A program made the position numbers and the translations under genes. This document shows, in pieces, positions 1 to 9,072 of a stretch of 64,000 nt of DNA (positions are counted from its first letter, which is position 1; every line of letters begins with the position of its first letter). The DNA lies in assembly GCA_964512225.1 (NCBI GenBank), contig CAZEKB010000022.1, positions 11,000-74,999 on the forward strand. The letters run 5' to 3'. This DNA comes from CAZEKB01 sp964512225 (lineage in GTDB: Bacteria > Myxococcota_A > UBA796 > UBA9615). The notes below the pieces were generated by a model. That model was not told where the DNA came from and did no database searches. It saw only the letters and a program-made list of their open reading frames with translations.

Positions 1-438
1 GACGGCTTCCTGCGCTGGGTCTACGTCTCCGAGGACCCCGCGAGCGACGAGTTCACCGCCACGGCCGACTGCGAGATCTGGGAGCGCCTGGCGCTGGCTC
101 CGGCGGCCGTCGATCCGGCCTGCCGCGACTGCACGCACCAGTTCGAGGGCACGGCGACGATCGACGCGGACGACAGCACCTGCGCGGACGCCGACTGGGC
201 GCCGTGGGCGTTCACGTACGCCTTCGGCCCGCTGGGCGAAGACCACCAGAGCTGGGCCGAGCGCGGCTACACCCACCACGTGCAGACCCGGTGGAGCCCC
301 GACCTGGGGGATACGCAGGGGTTCCAGTCGCTCTTCGTGGCCACCCCCGAGTCCTGGGACGGCGGCTCTCCGGGGGACGACGGGGACCCGGCGGGCGAGT
401 ACGCGCTGGACGCGCTGCACTTCTGGGACCTCCGATGA
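1..438 (+). CDS. 3' end of a protein of unknown function
   Basis: An open frame runs from base 1 to a TGA at 436-438 and encodes 145 residues; the start lies outside the window. The visible part is acidic, rich in Trp and Asp, and has four cysteines, two of them in a CRDC stretch near residues 39-42. I do not recognise a family. The composition and Cys pattern suggest a secreted or periplasmic protein. The stop codon overlaps the start of the pyruvate kinase gene (ATGA at 435-438), so the two genes are probably co-transcribed and translationally coupled. Framing is supported by continuous coding up to the overlap. Confidence 0.6.
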   Translation, partial: DGFLRWVYVSEDPASDEFTATADCEIWERLALAPAAVDPACRDCTHQFEGTATIDADDSTCADADWAPWAFTYAFGPLGEDHQSWAERGYTHHVQTRWSPDLGDTQGFQSLFVATPESWDGGSPGDDGDPAGEYALDALHFWDLR

Positions 439-1859
439 CGATGCGGCGGACGAAGATCGTCTGCACCCTGGGCCCCGCCAGCAACACCTCGCAGATGATG
501 TCGCGGCTCCTGCACGCCGGGCTCGACGTCGCGCGCCTGAACTGCAGCCACGCGTCCCACGGCGACCTGGCCTACCTCGTGGAGTCGTTCCGCCGCGTCG
601 CCCGCCTCGCCCGCAAGCCCGCCGGGCTGCTGCTCGACCTGTCGGGTCCCAAGGTCAGGACGGGCCTGCTCGAAGGCGAGACGATGCCCCTGGTCAAGGG
701 CGAGCGCCTGTACGTCCGCCCCGGCACCGCGCCCGGCAGGGACGACTGGATCACCTGCAACTACGAGGGCATCGCGAACGACGTGAAGGCGGGCGACCGC
801 ATCCTGCTGGACGACGGCCTCATGGAGCTGATCGTGGTGGCCGTGGAGCGCGACGGGGTGGTGGCCACGGAGGTCGTCGTGGGGGGCGTCCTCAAGCAGC
901 GCAAGGGGATGAACCTGCCGGACAACACGGTGTCGATCCCCGCGCTCACCGCCAAGGACCGGGCGGACCTGGCGGTGGGGCTGGACCTGGGCGTGGACTA
1001 CGTCGCCCTCTCCTTCGTGCAGCGTCGGCAGGACATCGTCGACCTCAAGGAGGCCATGTCCGGCCTGCGCGGCGGGCCCGTCCCGATCATCGCGAAGATC
1101 GAGAAGCCGCAGGCGATCGCGAACCTCGACGAGATCATGACCGAGGTCGACGGGATCATGGTCGCGCGCGGCGATCTCGCGGTGGAGTGCGGCAACCACC
1201 GGGTCCCCGTGCTCCAGAAGCAGATCCTGTCGCGCACCAACAACCGCGGGATCATCGACATCGTCGCCACCCAGATGCTCGAGTCGATGACCGGCAACCC
1301 GCGCCCCACGCGGGCCGAGGCGTCGGACGTGGCCAACGCCGTGCTCGACGGCTGCGACGCGGTCATGCTCTCGGGGGAGACCGCAGCGGGCAAGTACCCC
1401 GTAGAGGCGGTGCGGATGATGGACAAGATCGCCCGCGAGGTGGAGCCCTGGATGGGCGTCGATCACGTCGAGGTGGATCTCGTGGGGGGGCTGTTCCCGC
1501 CCATCACCGTCGCGATCGTGCGCGCCGCCGCCCAGATCGCCGCCGCGGGCGAGTTCGAGGCGCTGATCGTCTTCACCCTGTCCGGGCGCACGGCGCTCCT
1601 GCTCAGCGGCTTCTTCCCGGGCATCCCGATCTTCGCCCTCACGCCCAACCGCAACACGGAGCGGGCGATGGCGCTCTATCGCAACGTCGTCCCCGTCTAC
1701 ATGTCCTTCCCCGCCAACTCGGATCAGATGATCGACGAGGGCGAGCGGGTGCTCGTGGACCGAGGCCTCCTGACCGCGGGGGACGAAGCGATCGTGGTGG
1801 CGGGCTTCACCGACCTGCGCGGCGTCGCGAACATGGTGAAGGTCATCCGCGTCGGCTGA
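435..1859 (+). CDS. pyk: Pyruvate kinase
   Basis: Predicted 474-residue pyruvate kinase, which converts phosphoenolpyruvate and ADP to pyruvate and ATP in the last step of glycolysis (cytoplasm). Family motifs are present in order: N-terminal RRTKIVCTLGPAS, LNCSHAS, DLSGPKVRTG (substrate and metal loop), AKIEKP with the active-site Lys and Glu, VARGDLAVE (metal site), and MLESM followed by PTRAE and a VMLSGETAAGKYP loop. The C-terminal domain has the usual allosteric-domain pattern. Length is normal for bacterial enzymes. The ATG at 435 is chosen because it starts just before the conserved strand and overlaps the upstream stop by four bases. Longer upstream extensions in this frame only read through the previous gene. 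Confidence 0.96.
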   Translation: MTMRRTKIVCTLGPASNTSQMMSRLLHAGLDVARLNCSHASHGDLAYLVESFRRVARLARKPAGLLLDLSGPKVRTGLLEGETMPLVKGERLYVRPGTAPGRDDWITCNYEGIANDVKAGDRILLDDGLMELIVVAVERDGVVATEVVVGGVLKQRKGMNLPDNTVSIPALTAKDRADLAVGLDLGVDYVALSFVQRRQDIVDLKEAMSGLRGGPVPIIAKIEKPQAIANLDEIMTEVDGIMVARGDLAVECGNHRVPVLQKQILSRTNNRGIIDIVATQMLESMTGNPRPTRAEASDVANAVLDGCDAVMLSGETAAGKYPVEAVRMMDKIAREVEPWMGVDHVEVDLVGGLFPPITVAIVRAAAQIAAAGEFEALIVFTLSGRTALLLSGFFPGIPIFALTPNRNTERAMALYRNVVPVYMSFPANSDQMIDEGERVLVDRGLLTAGDEAIVVAGFTDLRGVANMVKVIRVG

Positions 1860-1871
1860 GTCGCGGGACGG

Positions 1872-4238
1872 TCAGGGGCGTCGACGTCGCCCGAGGAGCA
1901 CCAGCCCCAGCATCAGCCACCCCCCCTCGCCGCGGCTCATGGAGCTCTCGCAGGCGCAGTCGTCGTCGCCGCCCACGAGGTCCTGGCGGAGCGTCGGCGT
2001 GGGCTCGGGGGTCTCGTCCGACCACGTGGTCGGGTCGCACGGATCCGCGTCCTCCGGGGCCCCGGCCGGGATCACGTCGTCGTGGCCGTACGTGGTGAAG
2101 GTCTCGGCGTTGTTGAGGATCCCCACGTTGCCGAGCGGGTCGGTCGACTCGAGGTGCACCCGGTAGGTCGTGCAGGGCTCGAGCTCGAGCAGGTACACCT
2201 GGTGCAGCAGGTCGAGGGCGCTGTTGTAGGCCTCTCGGTCGTCGTCGAAGCGGGCTCGTCCGTCGGCGATCTCGTCCGTGAGCCAGCCGACGCGCGCGCT
2301 GTCCGGCGTGATCTGGTCCACGGTGACGGAGGAGAGCTCCGGAGCCCGGCAGTCCAGGGCGACCGATCGCGTGGTCTCGGAGTCGTCGGAGGAGACGACC
2401 AGGGTGTCTCCGTCGCGGACCGACACCTCGCCGTCGTCCGCCGTTGGCGGGTCGCTCGTGAGGGCGATCTCCCCGGCGTAGACGCCGCCGCCGAGCTCGT
2501 CGAGGCGGAACGTCTCGGGGGTCGACTCGGCGTCGGACCACGCCGTCACCAGCACCCACCCCTCGCCCGAGCCGTTGGGGATCGAGACCGACGCGGACAG
2601 GGTCTGGTTGCAGCCCGCGAGGCTCGCGGGTACGTCCAGGAAGGCCAGCTCCGACTGCAGCGCCGCGGCGGCGTCGATCCGGCCCCACCCGTAGTTGATG
2701 GAGTGGCCGTCGACGTCCCAGTCGCCGCCGGCCTCGTCGATCTTCTGCGCCGTGGCCTCGAGCAGGGCCTGGAGCTGGGAGGCCGTCAGGTCCGGCAGCG
2801 CCGACAGGACGACCGCCCCCACGCCCGTCGCCACCGGGGCGGCCGCGGACGTCCCCCCGAAGCTGCCCGTGTAGCCGTTGCCCGTGCGGGTCGTATTGAT
2901 GCCGGTGGTGCCCCCGTTGCTGGGCGACGAGAGGTCGAGCTCGGGGCAGATCTCCGAGTAGCTGGACCGCACCCCCTGGTTGCCGCTCGCGCCGATGGCG
3001 ATCACGTCGTCGTGCGCGGCGTAGCCGTCCTCGCTGCAGGTGTCGTTCGGGTGCCCGTTGCCCGCGGCCCAGAAGATCGCGGTGCCGAGGCCGCCGCGTC
3101 CGCTCTCGATCGCGTACTCCACGGCCGACTGCATCGCGGGACCCATCGGCGTGCTCTGTCCGCTGCCGTCGGGCGGGCCCCAGGAGTTGTTGATGACCCA
3201 CGCGCCGTTGTCGACCGCGAAGATGTGGGCGTCCGCCTCGCCGCCGTCGCCCGCGCCGATCACACGCACGGGGAGGATCGAGCACAGGGGGCAGGCGCCC
3301 ACCACGCCGAAGCCGTTCTCGGGGGCGGCCGCGGCGCCCGCCACGGACGTGCCGTGGCTCCCGGAGGGCGACGGGTCGTTGTCTCCGTCCACGAAGTCGT
3401 AGCCCGGCAGCAGCGACTGCTGCAGGTCCTCGTGGGTGAGCTCGACCCCGGAGTCGAGGATGCCGACGATCACCTCGGGCCCGCCCCGGGACAGGTCCCA
3501 CGCGTCCGGGGTGTTCACGTCGTTGCCGGGGGTGCCGCCGCTCTGGCCCGTGTTGTCGTGGTGCCACTGGTTGGGGAAGCGGTCGTCGGTGGGGATGTAG
3601 CGCTCGAAGCGCGGCTGGAGCCAGTCGACCTGCGCCCAGCGCACCCAGGGTTGCTCGCGGAGCAGCGAGGCCGCCTCGACCGGATCGACCGGCGCGTCGG
3701 CGTCCAGGCGCAGGCGCCAGGAGCCCGCCGGCCCCGCTCGCAGCTCCACCGGGTCGATCCCCAGCTCCGCCGCGAGATCGTTCATGCGCGGCTCCGAGGC
3801 CGGGTCGTCGAGCTGGAGCAGGAGGTCGGACGTGACCGCCCGCCAGGGGGCGGCCTCGTGGTCCGAGAGCCGGAAGAGCGGCGCGGCCACGCGGACGTCG
3901 GGCCGGGCGGCGAGCGCGACGGCGACCTCCCGCGGGTTCGCCGCGCCCTCGAGCCGGTACTCCTCGGTGTGCATCCGGGGCGGTCCGATCCGGTCGACGC
4001 GCTCGAGGCGCAGGCCGTCCATCACCAGCACCTCGGGGCCCCGGAAGTCGCGGGCCTCGGGCGTGGTGTGGGCCTCCACCCCGGGCTCCCACGTGATCGT
4101 GAAGGCGCGCGGGATCACGAAGAGGGGGACGTCGCCGTCGTTGGTGGCGGCGACCCGGGGCCCGTCCCACGGCGCGGCCCGAGCGGCCGCGGGGGCGGCG
4201 ACGGCGAGGGCCAGCAGCAAGACGGTCCAGCGCAGCAT
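1872..4238 (-). CDS. Secreted subtilisin-like serine protease (S8) with MYXO-CTERM-like tail
   Basis: 788-residue subtilase. An N-terminal signal peptide (about residues 1-21, ending AAARA) is followed by a propeptide-like region. The S8 catalytic domain has Asp262 in ILDSGVE, His295 in SHGTSVAG and Ser464 in GGTSAAAP. Beyond it lie beta-sandwich/fibronectin-like domains (about 560-740). The extreme C-terminus has a Cys pair in an acidic stretch, one hydrophobic segment and RRRRP, a MYXO-CTERM-type tripartite anchor expected to hold the protein at the envelope before processing. The ATG at 4238 is preceded by a GGGAG Shine-Dalgarno sequence about seven bases away. The gene is convergent with pyk (12-base gap) and divergent from cysD. 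Substrate unknown. Confidence 0.93.
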   Translation of the reverse strand: MLRWTVLLLALAVAAPAAARAAPWDGPRVAATNDGDVPLFVIPRAFTITWEPGVEAHTTPEARDFRGPEVLVMDGLRLERVDRIGPPRMHTEEYRLEGAANPREVAVALAARPDVRVAAPLFRLSDHEAAPWRAVTSDLLLQLDDPASEPRMNDLAAELGIDPVELRAGPAGSWRLRLDADAPVDPVEAASLLREQPWVRWAQVDWLQPRFERYIPTDDRFPNQWHHDNTGQSGGTPGNDVNTPDAWDLSRGGPEVIVGILDSGVELTHEDLQQSLLPGYDFVDGDNDPSPSGSHGTSVAGAAAAPENGFGVVGACPLCSILPVRVIGAGDGGEADAHIFAVDNGAWVINNSWGPPDGSGQSTPMGPAMQSAVEYAIESGRGGLGTAIFWAAGNGHPNDTCSEDGYAAHDDVIAIGASGNQGVRSSYSEICPELDLSSPSNGGTTGINTTRTGNGYTGSFGGTSAAAPVATGVGAVVLSALPDLTASQLQALLEATAQKIDEAGGDWDVDGHSINYGWGRIDAAAALQSELAFLDVPASLAGCNQTLSASVSIPNGSGEGWVLVTAWSDAESTPETFRLDELGGGVYAGEIALTSDPPTADDGEVSVRDGDTLVVSSDDSETTRSVALDCRAPELSSVTVDQITPDSARVGWLTDEIADGRARFDDDREAYNSALDLLHQVYLLELEPCTTYRVHLESTDPLGNVGILNNAETFTTYGHDDVIPAGAPEDADPCDPTTWSDETPEPTPTLRQDLVGGDDDCACESSMSRGEGGWLMLGLVLLGRRRRP

Positions 4239-4353
4239 CGTGGACTCCCAAGGTCGCATGATCGGGCTTGTGGACGCGGCTCGCAAGGGCCATCGGAGGT
4301 CCATCGAGCCGCTGGATGCAGAGGCGCGCACGTCGTGTATGGTCCGCGGTCCG

Positions 4354-5259
4354 ATGAGCTACGTCCTCAACCACCTCGAGACGCTCGAGTCCGAGGCCAT
4401 CCACATCATGCGCGAGGTGGTGGCCGAGTTCGAGAACCCGGTCATGCTCTGGTCCGTCGGCAAAGACAGCAGCTGTCTGCTGCGCCTCGCCCAGAAGGCG
4501 TTCCACCCCGGGCCGATCCCGTTCCCGCTCATGCACGTCGACACGGGCTACAAGTTCCCCGCGATGTACGAGTTCCGCGACCGCCTCGCCGAGGAGATGG
4601 GCTTCCGCCTCATCGTCGAGCGGAACGAGGAGGCGATCGCCGCGGGCGCGCACCCCCACCGGCTGGGCGTGGCCCGGTGCTGCGGCTACCTCAAGACCCA
4701 GGGTCTCCTCGAGGGGCTGGAGAAGCACCGGTTCGACGCCGCGATCGGCGGCGCGCGTCGGGAAGAGGAGCGGTCGCGGGCGAAGGAGCGCGTGTTCAGC
4801 TTCCGGGACGAGTTCGGCGCGTGGGACCCCAAGAACCAGCGCCCCGAGCTGTGGGACCTCTACAACACCCGCGTGCACGAGGGCGAGTCGATCCGGGTCT
4901 TCCCGCTCTCCAACTGGACCGAAGCGGACATCTGGCAGTACATCCGCTCCGAAGAGATCCCGATCGTGCCGCTGTACTACGCCGCCGACCGCGAGGTGGT
5001 CCACCGCGACGGGGTCATCATCCCCGCCTGGGACCGGCGCGCGATCCGTGAGGACGAGGAGGCGAAGGTCGTGACCGAGCAGGTCCGGTTCCGCACGCTC
5101 GGCTGCATGCCCTGCACGGGCGCGATCTGCTCCGGCGCGACGACCGTCGAGGAGATCGTCGCCGAAGCCCTCACGGCCACGCGGTCCGAGCGAGAGACCC
5201 GCGTCATCGACCACGGCTCGAACACCATGGAAGACAAGAAGCGGGAGGGGTACTTCTGA
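4354..5259 (+). CDS. cysD: Sulfate adenylyltransferase subunit 2 (ATP sulfurylase small subunit)
   Basis: 301 residues, the same size as characterised CysD. It forms adenosine 5'-phosphosulfate from sulfate and ATP together with the GTPase CysN. The PP-loop motif SVGKDSS is near residue 34, followed by HVDTGYKFPAMYEFRDR, a GGARREEERSRAKERVFSFRD-type region, and the conserved C-terminal TLGCMPCTGA segment. The ATG at 4354 aligns with the family start; an in-frame ATG at 4339 would add five residues and cannot be excluded. No strong ribosome-binding site is visible. cysN follows after 46 bases, as in classical cysDN operons. Confidence 0.95.
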   Translation: MSYVLNHLETLESEAIHIMREVVAEFENPVMLWSVGKDSSCLLRLAQKAFHPGPIPFPLMHVDTGYKFPAMYEFRDRLAEEMGFRLIVERNEEAIAAGAHPHRLGVARCCGYLKTQGLLEGLEKHRFDAAIGGARREEERSRAKERVFSFRDEFGAWDPKNQRPELWDLYNTRVHEGESIRVFPLSNWTEADIWQYIRSEEIPIVPLYYAADREVVHRDGVIIPAWDRRAIREDEEAKVVTEQVRFRTLGCMPCTGAICSGATTVEEIVAEALTATRSERETRVIDHGSNTMEDKKREGYF

Positions 5260-5305
5260 TGGTGGACCTCCGCACCCACGGTCCTCCCGCCCACGAGCAA
5301 CACCC

Positions 5306-6646
5306 ATGACTACTTCGCAAGAGAGAGCGCGCGCCCTCGCCGAGGAGCTGCTTGATCGTCGGATGGAGCTGCTGCGGTTCACGACCGCGGGGAGCGTCGA
5401 CGACGGCAAGTCCACCCTCATCGGCCGCCTGCTGGTGGATACGAAGGGCGTCTTCGAGGATCAGCTCCAGGCCGCCCAGCGGGCGACGGAGAAGCGGGGC
5501 GCCAACGGCGTGGACCTCGCGCTCCTGACCGACGGGCTGCGCGCCGAGCGCGAGCAGGGCATCACGATCGACGTCGCGTACCGGTACTTCTCGACGCCCA
5601 AGCGCAGCTTCATCATCGCCGACACGCCGGGCCACGAGCAGTACACGCGGAACATGGTCACCGGCGCGTCGACGGCGTCGGTGGCGATCATCCTGGTGGA
5701 CGCGCGCCACGGCGTGATCACGCAGACGAAGCGGCACACCTTCATCGCTACGCTGCTGGGCATCCCGCACATCGTCGTCGCCATCAACAAGATGGACCTC
5801 GTGGACTACGACGAGGCCGTGTTCGAGCGGATCCGCAAGGAGTTCCGCGACTGGGCCCGCAAGCTCGACGTGCGCGACGTGCGGTTCATCCCGATCTCCG
5901 CCCTGTACGGCGACATGGTCGTCGAGCGCGGCGACCACATGGGCTGGTACCACGGCTACACGTTCCTCGAGATGCTCGAGAACATCGAGATCAGCTCCGA
6001 CCGCAACCTCACGGACTTCCGGTTCCCGGTCCAGCTCGTGAGCCGCCCCCAGACCGACGATCACCGCGACTTCCGCGGCTACGCGGGGCGCATCGAGTCC
6101 GGCGCCGTGGCCCTGGGCGACGAGGTCGTGGTGTTGCCTTCCGGGCGCCGCAGCCGGGTGTCGCGGATCAGCACCTTCGACGGCGACAAGGGCCGGGCGT
6201 TCACGCCCATGTCCGTGACCCTGTGCCTCGAGGACGAGATCGACATCAGCCGCGGCGACATGGTCGTGCGGCCGGGCAACGTCCCTCGCCAGGAGCGCGA
6301 GTTCGAGGCGGCGATCTGCTGGATGTCCGACGAGCCGATGCGAAGGCGCGGCAAGTACCTGATCAAGCACACCACCACCACCGTCAAGGGGATGGTGACC
6401 GACCTCCGCTATCGCATCGACGTGAACACGCTCCATCGCGACCCGGGCGCCGACGGGCTGGGCATGAACGAGATCGGGCGCGTCGTGATCAAGACCCAGC
6501 GGCCCCTCAACGTCGACTACTACCGGGACAACCGCGAGACGGGGTCCTTCATCGTCATCGACCCCCATACCAACGCGACGGTCGGGGCGGGGATGATCTG
6601 GCGGAAGCGGCAGACGGCTCCGGATCCCGAGCCCGAGTGGGAGTAG
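5306..6646 (+). CDS. cysN: Sulfate adenylyltransferase subunit 1 (GTPase subunit)
   Basis: 446-residue elongation-factor-like GTPase that drives APS synthesis by CysD. G motifs are clear: P-loop GSVDDGKST near residues 30-38, REQGITIDVAYRYF (switch I region), DTPGHEQYTRNM (G3) and NKMD (G4). Two beta-barrel domains typical of EF-Tu-like proteins follow. There is no C-terminal APS kinase (CysC) domain, so it is not a CysNC fusion. It lies directly downstream of cysD. Its TAG stop at 6644-6646 abuts the stop of the convergent gene, so there is no room for a separate terminator between them. No cysC, cysH or sulfate permease gene is present in the window. Confidence 0.95.
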   Translation: MTTSQERARALAEELLDRRMELLRFTTAGSVDDGKSTLIGRLLVDTKGVFEDQLQAAQRATEKRGANGVDLALLTDGLRAEREQGITIDVAYRYFSTPKRSFIIADTPGHEQYTRNMVTGASTASVAIILVDARHGVITQTKRHTFIATLLGIPHIVVAINKMDLVDYDEAVFERIRKEFRDWARKLDVRDVRFIPISALYGDMVVERGDHMGWYHGYTFLEMLENIEISSDRNLTDFRFPVQLVSRPQTDDHRDFRGYAGRIESGAVALGDEVVVLPSGRRSRVSRISTFDGDKGRAFTPMSVTLCLEDEIDISRGDMVVRPGNVPRQEREFEAAICWMSDEPMRRRGKYLIKHTTTTVKGMVTDLRYRIDVNTLHRDPGADGLGMNEIGRVVIKTQRPLNVDYYRDNRETGSFIVIDPHTNATVGAGMIWRKRQTAPDPEPEWE

Positions 6647-7360
6647 TCAGCGAGGCGGCTTCAGGGGGATCGAGCCGCCCACGTAGACCGAGCCCCAGAA
6701 CGTCCGCATCACGGACGTCAGGGGCGTGTCCCCGCCCACGAAGTGCTCCTCCGGGTACACGGTGAGCCGACCCTCGAAGCCGACGAGGAGGCCCGGCCCC
6801 AGCACCAGTCGGAGGCCGCTGCCCACCACGAACGCGGGGTGGAGCTGATCCACCAGGGAGCAGTTCGCGTCCGCCTGCCGCTCCGCCTGCGTCGCCAGCT
6901 CCAGGCACGGGCTCTGGGTGAGGGCCATGTCGTCCCGGGTCGAGATCGCCCCCGCCCCGACGATCCAGTACCAGGCCACCTCGCCGCCGTCGCCGCCGCC
7001 GGGCGCCCGGACGCGGCCCACGAGCGGCGCCAGGTTCGCGGCGATGTGCGTCATCGAGAGCACGCGACTGAGGGCGGGCACGACCTCCGGGCCCCCCCGG
7101 AGGTCCAGGGTCTGCGCCGTGAGGTCGGCTTCGCCCCCGTCCGGGAAGCCCGCCAGGACGAAGTCGAATCCGGCGAAGCGGACCGGCCGCACCGTCATCC
7201 GGAACCCGTGACCGAGGCGGCGCACGAAGGTGTCGTCGGAGCCGAAGAGGGACCCCGCCAGGTCGATGCGCGGCACGCCGACGGCGTCATCGAGCTCGGC
7301 CCCCCGAGCCGGCGACGGCGCGAGCAGGGCGACGACGACCGCGACGAGGAGCGCCCTCAC
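6647..7360 (-). CDS. Outer-membrane beta-barrel-like protein, paralogue 1
   Basis: 237-residue exported protein. It starts at GTG 7360, overlapping the stop of the upstream paralogue by four bases (GTGA), and begins with a hydrophobic signal peptide ending PARGAE. The mature part alternates hydrophobic and polar residues, with short turns and a C-terminal amphipathic strand run, as in Myxococcota 8-10-strand outer-membrane beta-barrel proteins. Residues about 45-75 (VRPVRFAGFDFVLAGFPDGG) match the upstream protein (IQPLSFIGFEAHFAGFPRGG), so the two are tandem paralogues. The role is unknown. As the last gene of the minus-strand array it is probably co-expressed with the envelope lipoproteins. 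Confidence 0.75.
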   Translation of the reverse strand: MRALLVAVVVALLAPSPARGAELDDAVGVPRIDLAGSLFGSDDTFVRRLGHGFRMTVRPVRFAGFDFVLAGFPDGGEADLTAQTLDLRGGPEVVPALSRVLSMTHIAANLAPLVGRVRAPGGGDGGEVAWYWIVGAGAISTRDDMALTQSPCLELATQAERQADANCSLVDQLHPAFVVGSGLRLVLGPGLLVGFEGRLTVYPEEHFVGGDTPLTSVMRTFWGSVYVGGSIPLKPPR

Positions 7361-8145
7361 TGCGCGCTCCCGGCCCGAGCGCCGAACGTGAACTCCACCG
7401 CGAGCTCGAGCGTGAGCGACGCGAACCCCTCGACCCGGCACCGCGCCTCGGTGTCGTCGGCCGCGCACAGGGTGCGGTTGGCGGTGCGACCCTCGGGGAG
7501 GCTGCGGTTGATGATGGCGGACTCCTCGGAGCGATGGTCCAGGACCGAGTCGAGCCCCGTGGCGACGCGCGCGTCGAACCGGAACCCGACCTCCGGGACG
7601 GGGAGGAGCCGCATGCCGACGAGCACGTCGAAGACCCCCCGCGGGTGGGTGACGGGGTCGGTCACCAGCTCGAAGGTGTCCCCGGTCCGGCGGAGGTTCT
7701 CGAGCTGCACGACCTCGAGCCCCGCGCCCACGCCCAGGAGCATCTCCAGGTGGGCTCCCGGGAGCCCGGGCGGCGCGAGGTGACCGGAGACCGGGACGAA
7801 CAGCGCACCCGCGGTGAACAGGAAGGCGCGGTCGACGGTCTCGAGGAACGCGCCCTCGTCGATGAGCTGCAGGGTGGCCTGCGTCGTCGACGAGGTGTTC
7901 GCCGCGCCCCCGCGCGGGAAGCCCGCGAAGTGAGCCTCGAAGCCGATGAAGGAGAGGGGCTGGATCGTGAGGGAGACGCCCGCGAGGACGTCGTCGTTGC
8001 CCGCCGCTCCCGCCATCGGCGAGAAGCGCGGCGAGATCGACACGGCGGGCTCGCGCACCACGCCGAAGGGCGCGTCGAGGTCCTCCGCCGGCGACGCGAA
8101 CGCCGCGGTGGGGAGCAGCAGGGCGATCGCGACCGCAGCCTTCAT
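7357..8145 (-). CDS. Outer-membrane beta-barrel-like protein, paralogue 2
   Basis: 262-residue exported protein with a signal peptide (start MKAAVAIALLLPTAAFA, cleavage about residue 18). The remainder has repeated amphipathic strands, such as VSLTIQPLSFIGFEAHFAGF, GVFDVLVGMRLLPVPEVGF and FASLTLELAVEFTFG, consistent with a small beta-barrel in the outer membrane. It is related to the downstream gene, with which it shares a 4-base overlap. Only 18 bases separate it from the lipoprotein gene upstream, so it belongs to the same transcription unit. No enzymatic motif is seen. Assignment rests on strand pattern and paralogy, not on a recognised catalytic family. Confidence 0.75.
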   Translation of the reverse strand: MKAAVAIALLLPTAAFASPAEDLDAPFGVVREPAVSISPRFSPMAGAAGNDDVLAGVSLTIQPLSFIGFEAHFAGFPRGGAANTSSTTQATLQLIDEGAFLETVDRAFLFTAGALFVPVSGHLAPPGLPGAHLEMLLGVGAGLEVVQLENLRRTGDTFELVTDPVTHPRGVFDVLVGMRLLPVPEVGFRFDARVATGLDSVLDHRSEESAIINRSLPEGRTANRTLCAADDTEARCRVEGFASLTLELAVEFTFGARAGSAQ

Positions 8146-8163
8146 GGGACCCCCGGGGACACG

Positions 8164-9072
8164 CTACTCGTCGGGCAGATCCCGTCCGCCGGTGCAGATC
8201 GTGTTCAGGTGCTCGGCGAAGTCGAGGATCCGGTTGACGCCCAGCACCTGCACGAGGTCGGCGTCGCTGTCGACGGGGCCGACCTCGGTGTAGTTCGCGA
8301 CCATGCGGAGGCCCTTGCCGTCGCCGTTCTCGATGATCATGTCCACGCTGTAGACCTGATACAGGAAGTTGTCCGAGTTCGTGCTCTCGGCGACCTCGCC
8401 CAGCCACGTGAGGATCACCATCGCGTGGGTCGGCTCGCCCTGCACGTCGAAGACGCCGTGGCGGAAGTGCAGGTTCAGCGTGTAGTCGAAGTCGACCCCC
8501 GCGCTCGACGTGCCCAGCGCGTTGCGGGTCTTGAGGAAGACCGGCGACAGCTCGTCCGAGTCCCACGCGGCGGTCGCCGGATCGACGTCCGTCGGCACCG
8601 TGGGGTAGTCGTCGTCCGCGCGCGCGGTCTCGAACTCGCTCCGGGGCGACTCGTAGGTGCGGTCGTAGCTCGTCCACTCGCCCTCGAAGACGACGTCCTG
8701 GTCCGGCCGGACGTGGATCGCCTCGCCTTCGTCCCATCCGCAGTCGATCTCGGCGATCCCGACGACGCCGGGGGCGTCGGCCGGGTCCCGCCCGTGCATG
8801 ATCGGCATGTGGTCCACGTCGGCCGCCGCGAGCCGCGTCTCCAGGCGGAAGTCGGCGACGTTGCCGATGTTCGGGTCCACGTCGAGCAGGGCGATTCCCT
8901 CGTCGTCGACCCAGTTGAGCAGGCCGGTGAGGCCCGCCCCGAACGTGGGGTCGTCCGAGTAGAACTCGTTCATGATGAACCGGACGGAGTCGTCCAGCCC
9001 CTCGGGGGCGGGGGGCGGCGCCTCGCACCCCGAGAGGAGGGCGAAGAGCGCGAGGGGCGGTGCGGTCCTCAC
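8164..9072 (-). CDS. Lipoprotein of a three-member paralogous family (member A)
   Basis: 302 residues. It starts at GTG 9072, overlapping the stop of the upstream paralogue (GTGA). A short hydrophobic leader ends in LLSGC, a plausible lipobox with Cys15. The mature protein opens with PAPEGLDDS, then EFYSDDPTFGAG and a LLNWVDDEG segment. It later has an AEIDCGW block and RPDQDVVFEGEWTSYDRTY. All of these are shared with the two neighbouring genes upstream. I do not recognise the family. The conserved Cys in AEIDCGW and the RPDQ..VF....W..Y.RTY signature suggest a structured extracytoplasmic domain. The most divergent of the three, it lacks a C-terminal anchor. Confidence 0.8.
   Translation of the reverse strand: MRTAPPLALFALLSGCEAPPPAPEGLDDSVRFIMNEFYSDDPTFGAGLTGLLNWVDDEGIALLDVDPNIGNVADFRLETRLAAADVDHMPIMHGRDPADAPGVVGIAEIDCGWDEGEAIHVRPDQDVVFEGEWTSYDRTYESPRSEFETARADDDYPTVPTDVDPATAAWDSDELSPVFLKTRNALGTSSAGVDFDYTLNLHFRHGVFDVQGEPTHAMVILTWLGEVAESTNSDNFLYQVYSVDMIIENGDGKGLRMVANYTEVGPVDSDADLVQVLGVNRILDFAEHLNTICTGGRDLPDE

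Noticed and set aside
2082..5051. Long plus-strand frame (989 codons) over the protease and cysD
   Set aside because: Shadow of the S8 protease gene and cysD in other frames; catalytic motifs are only in the chosen frames.
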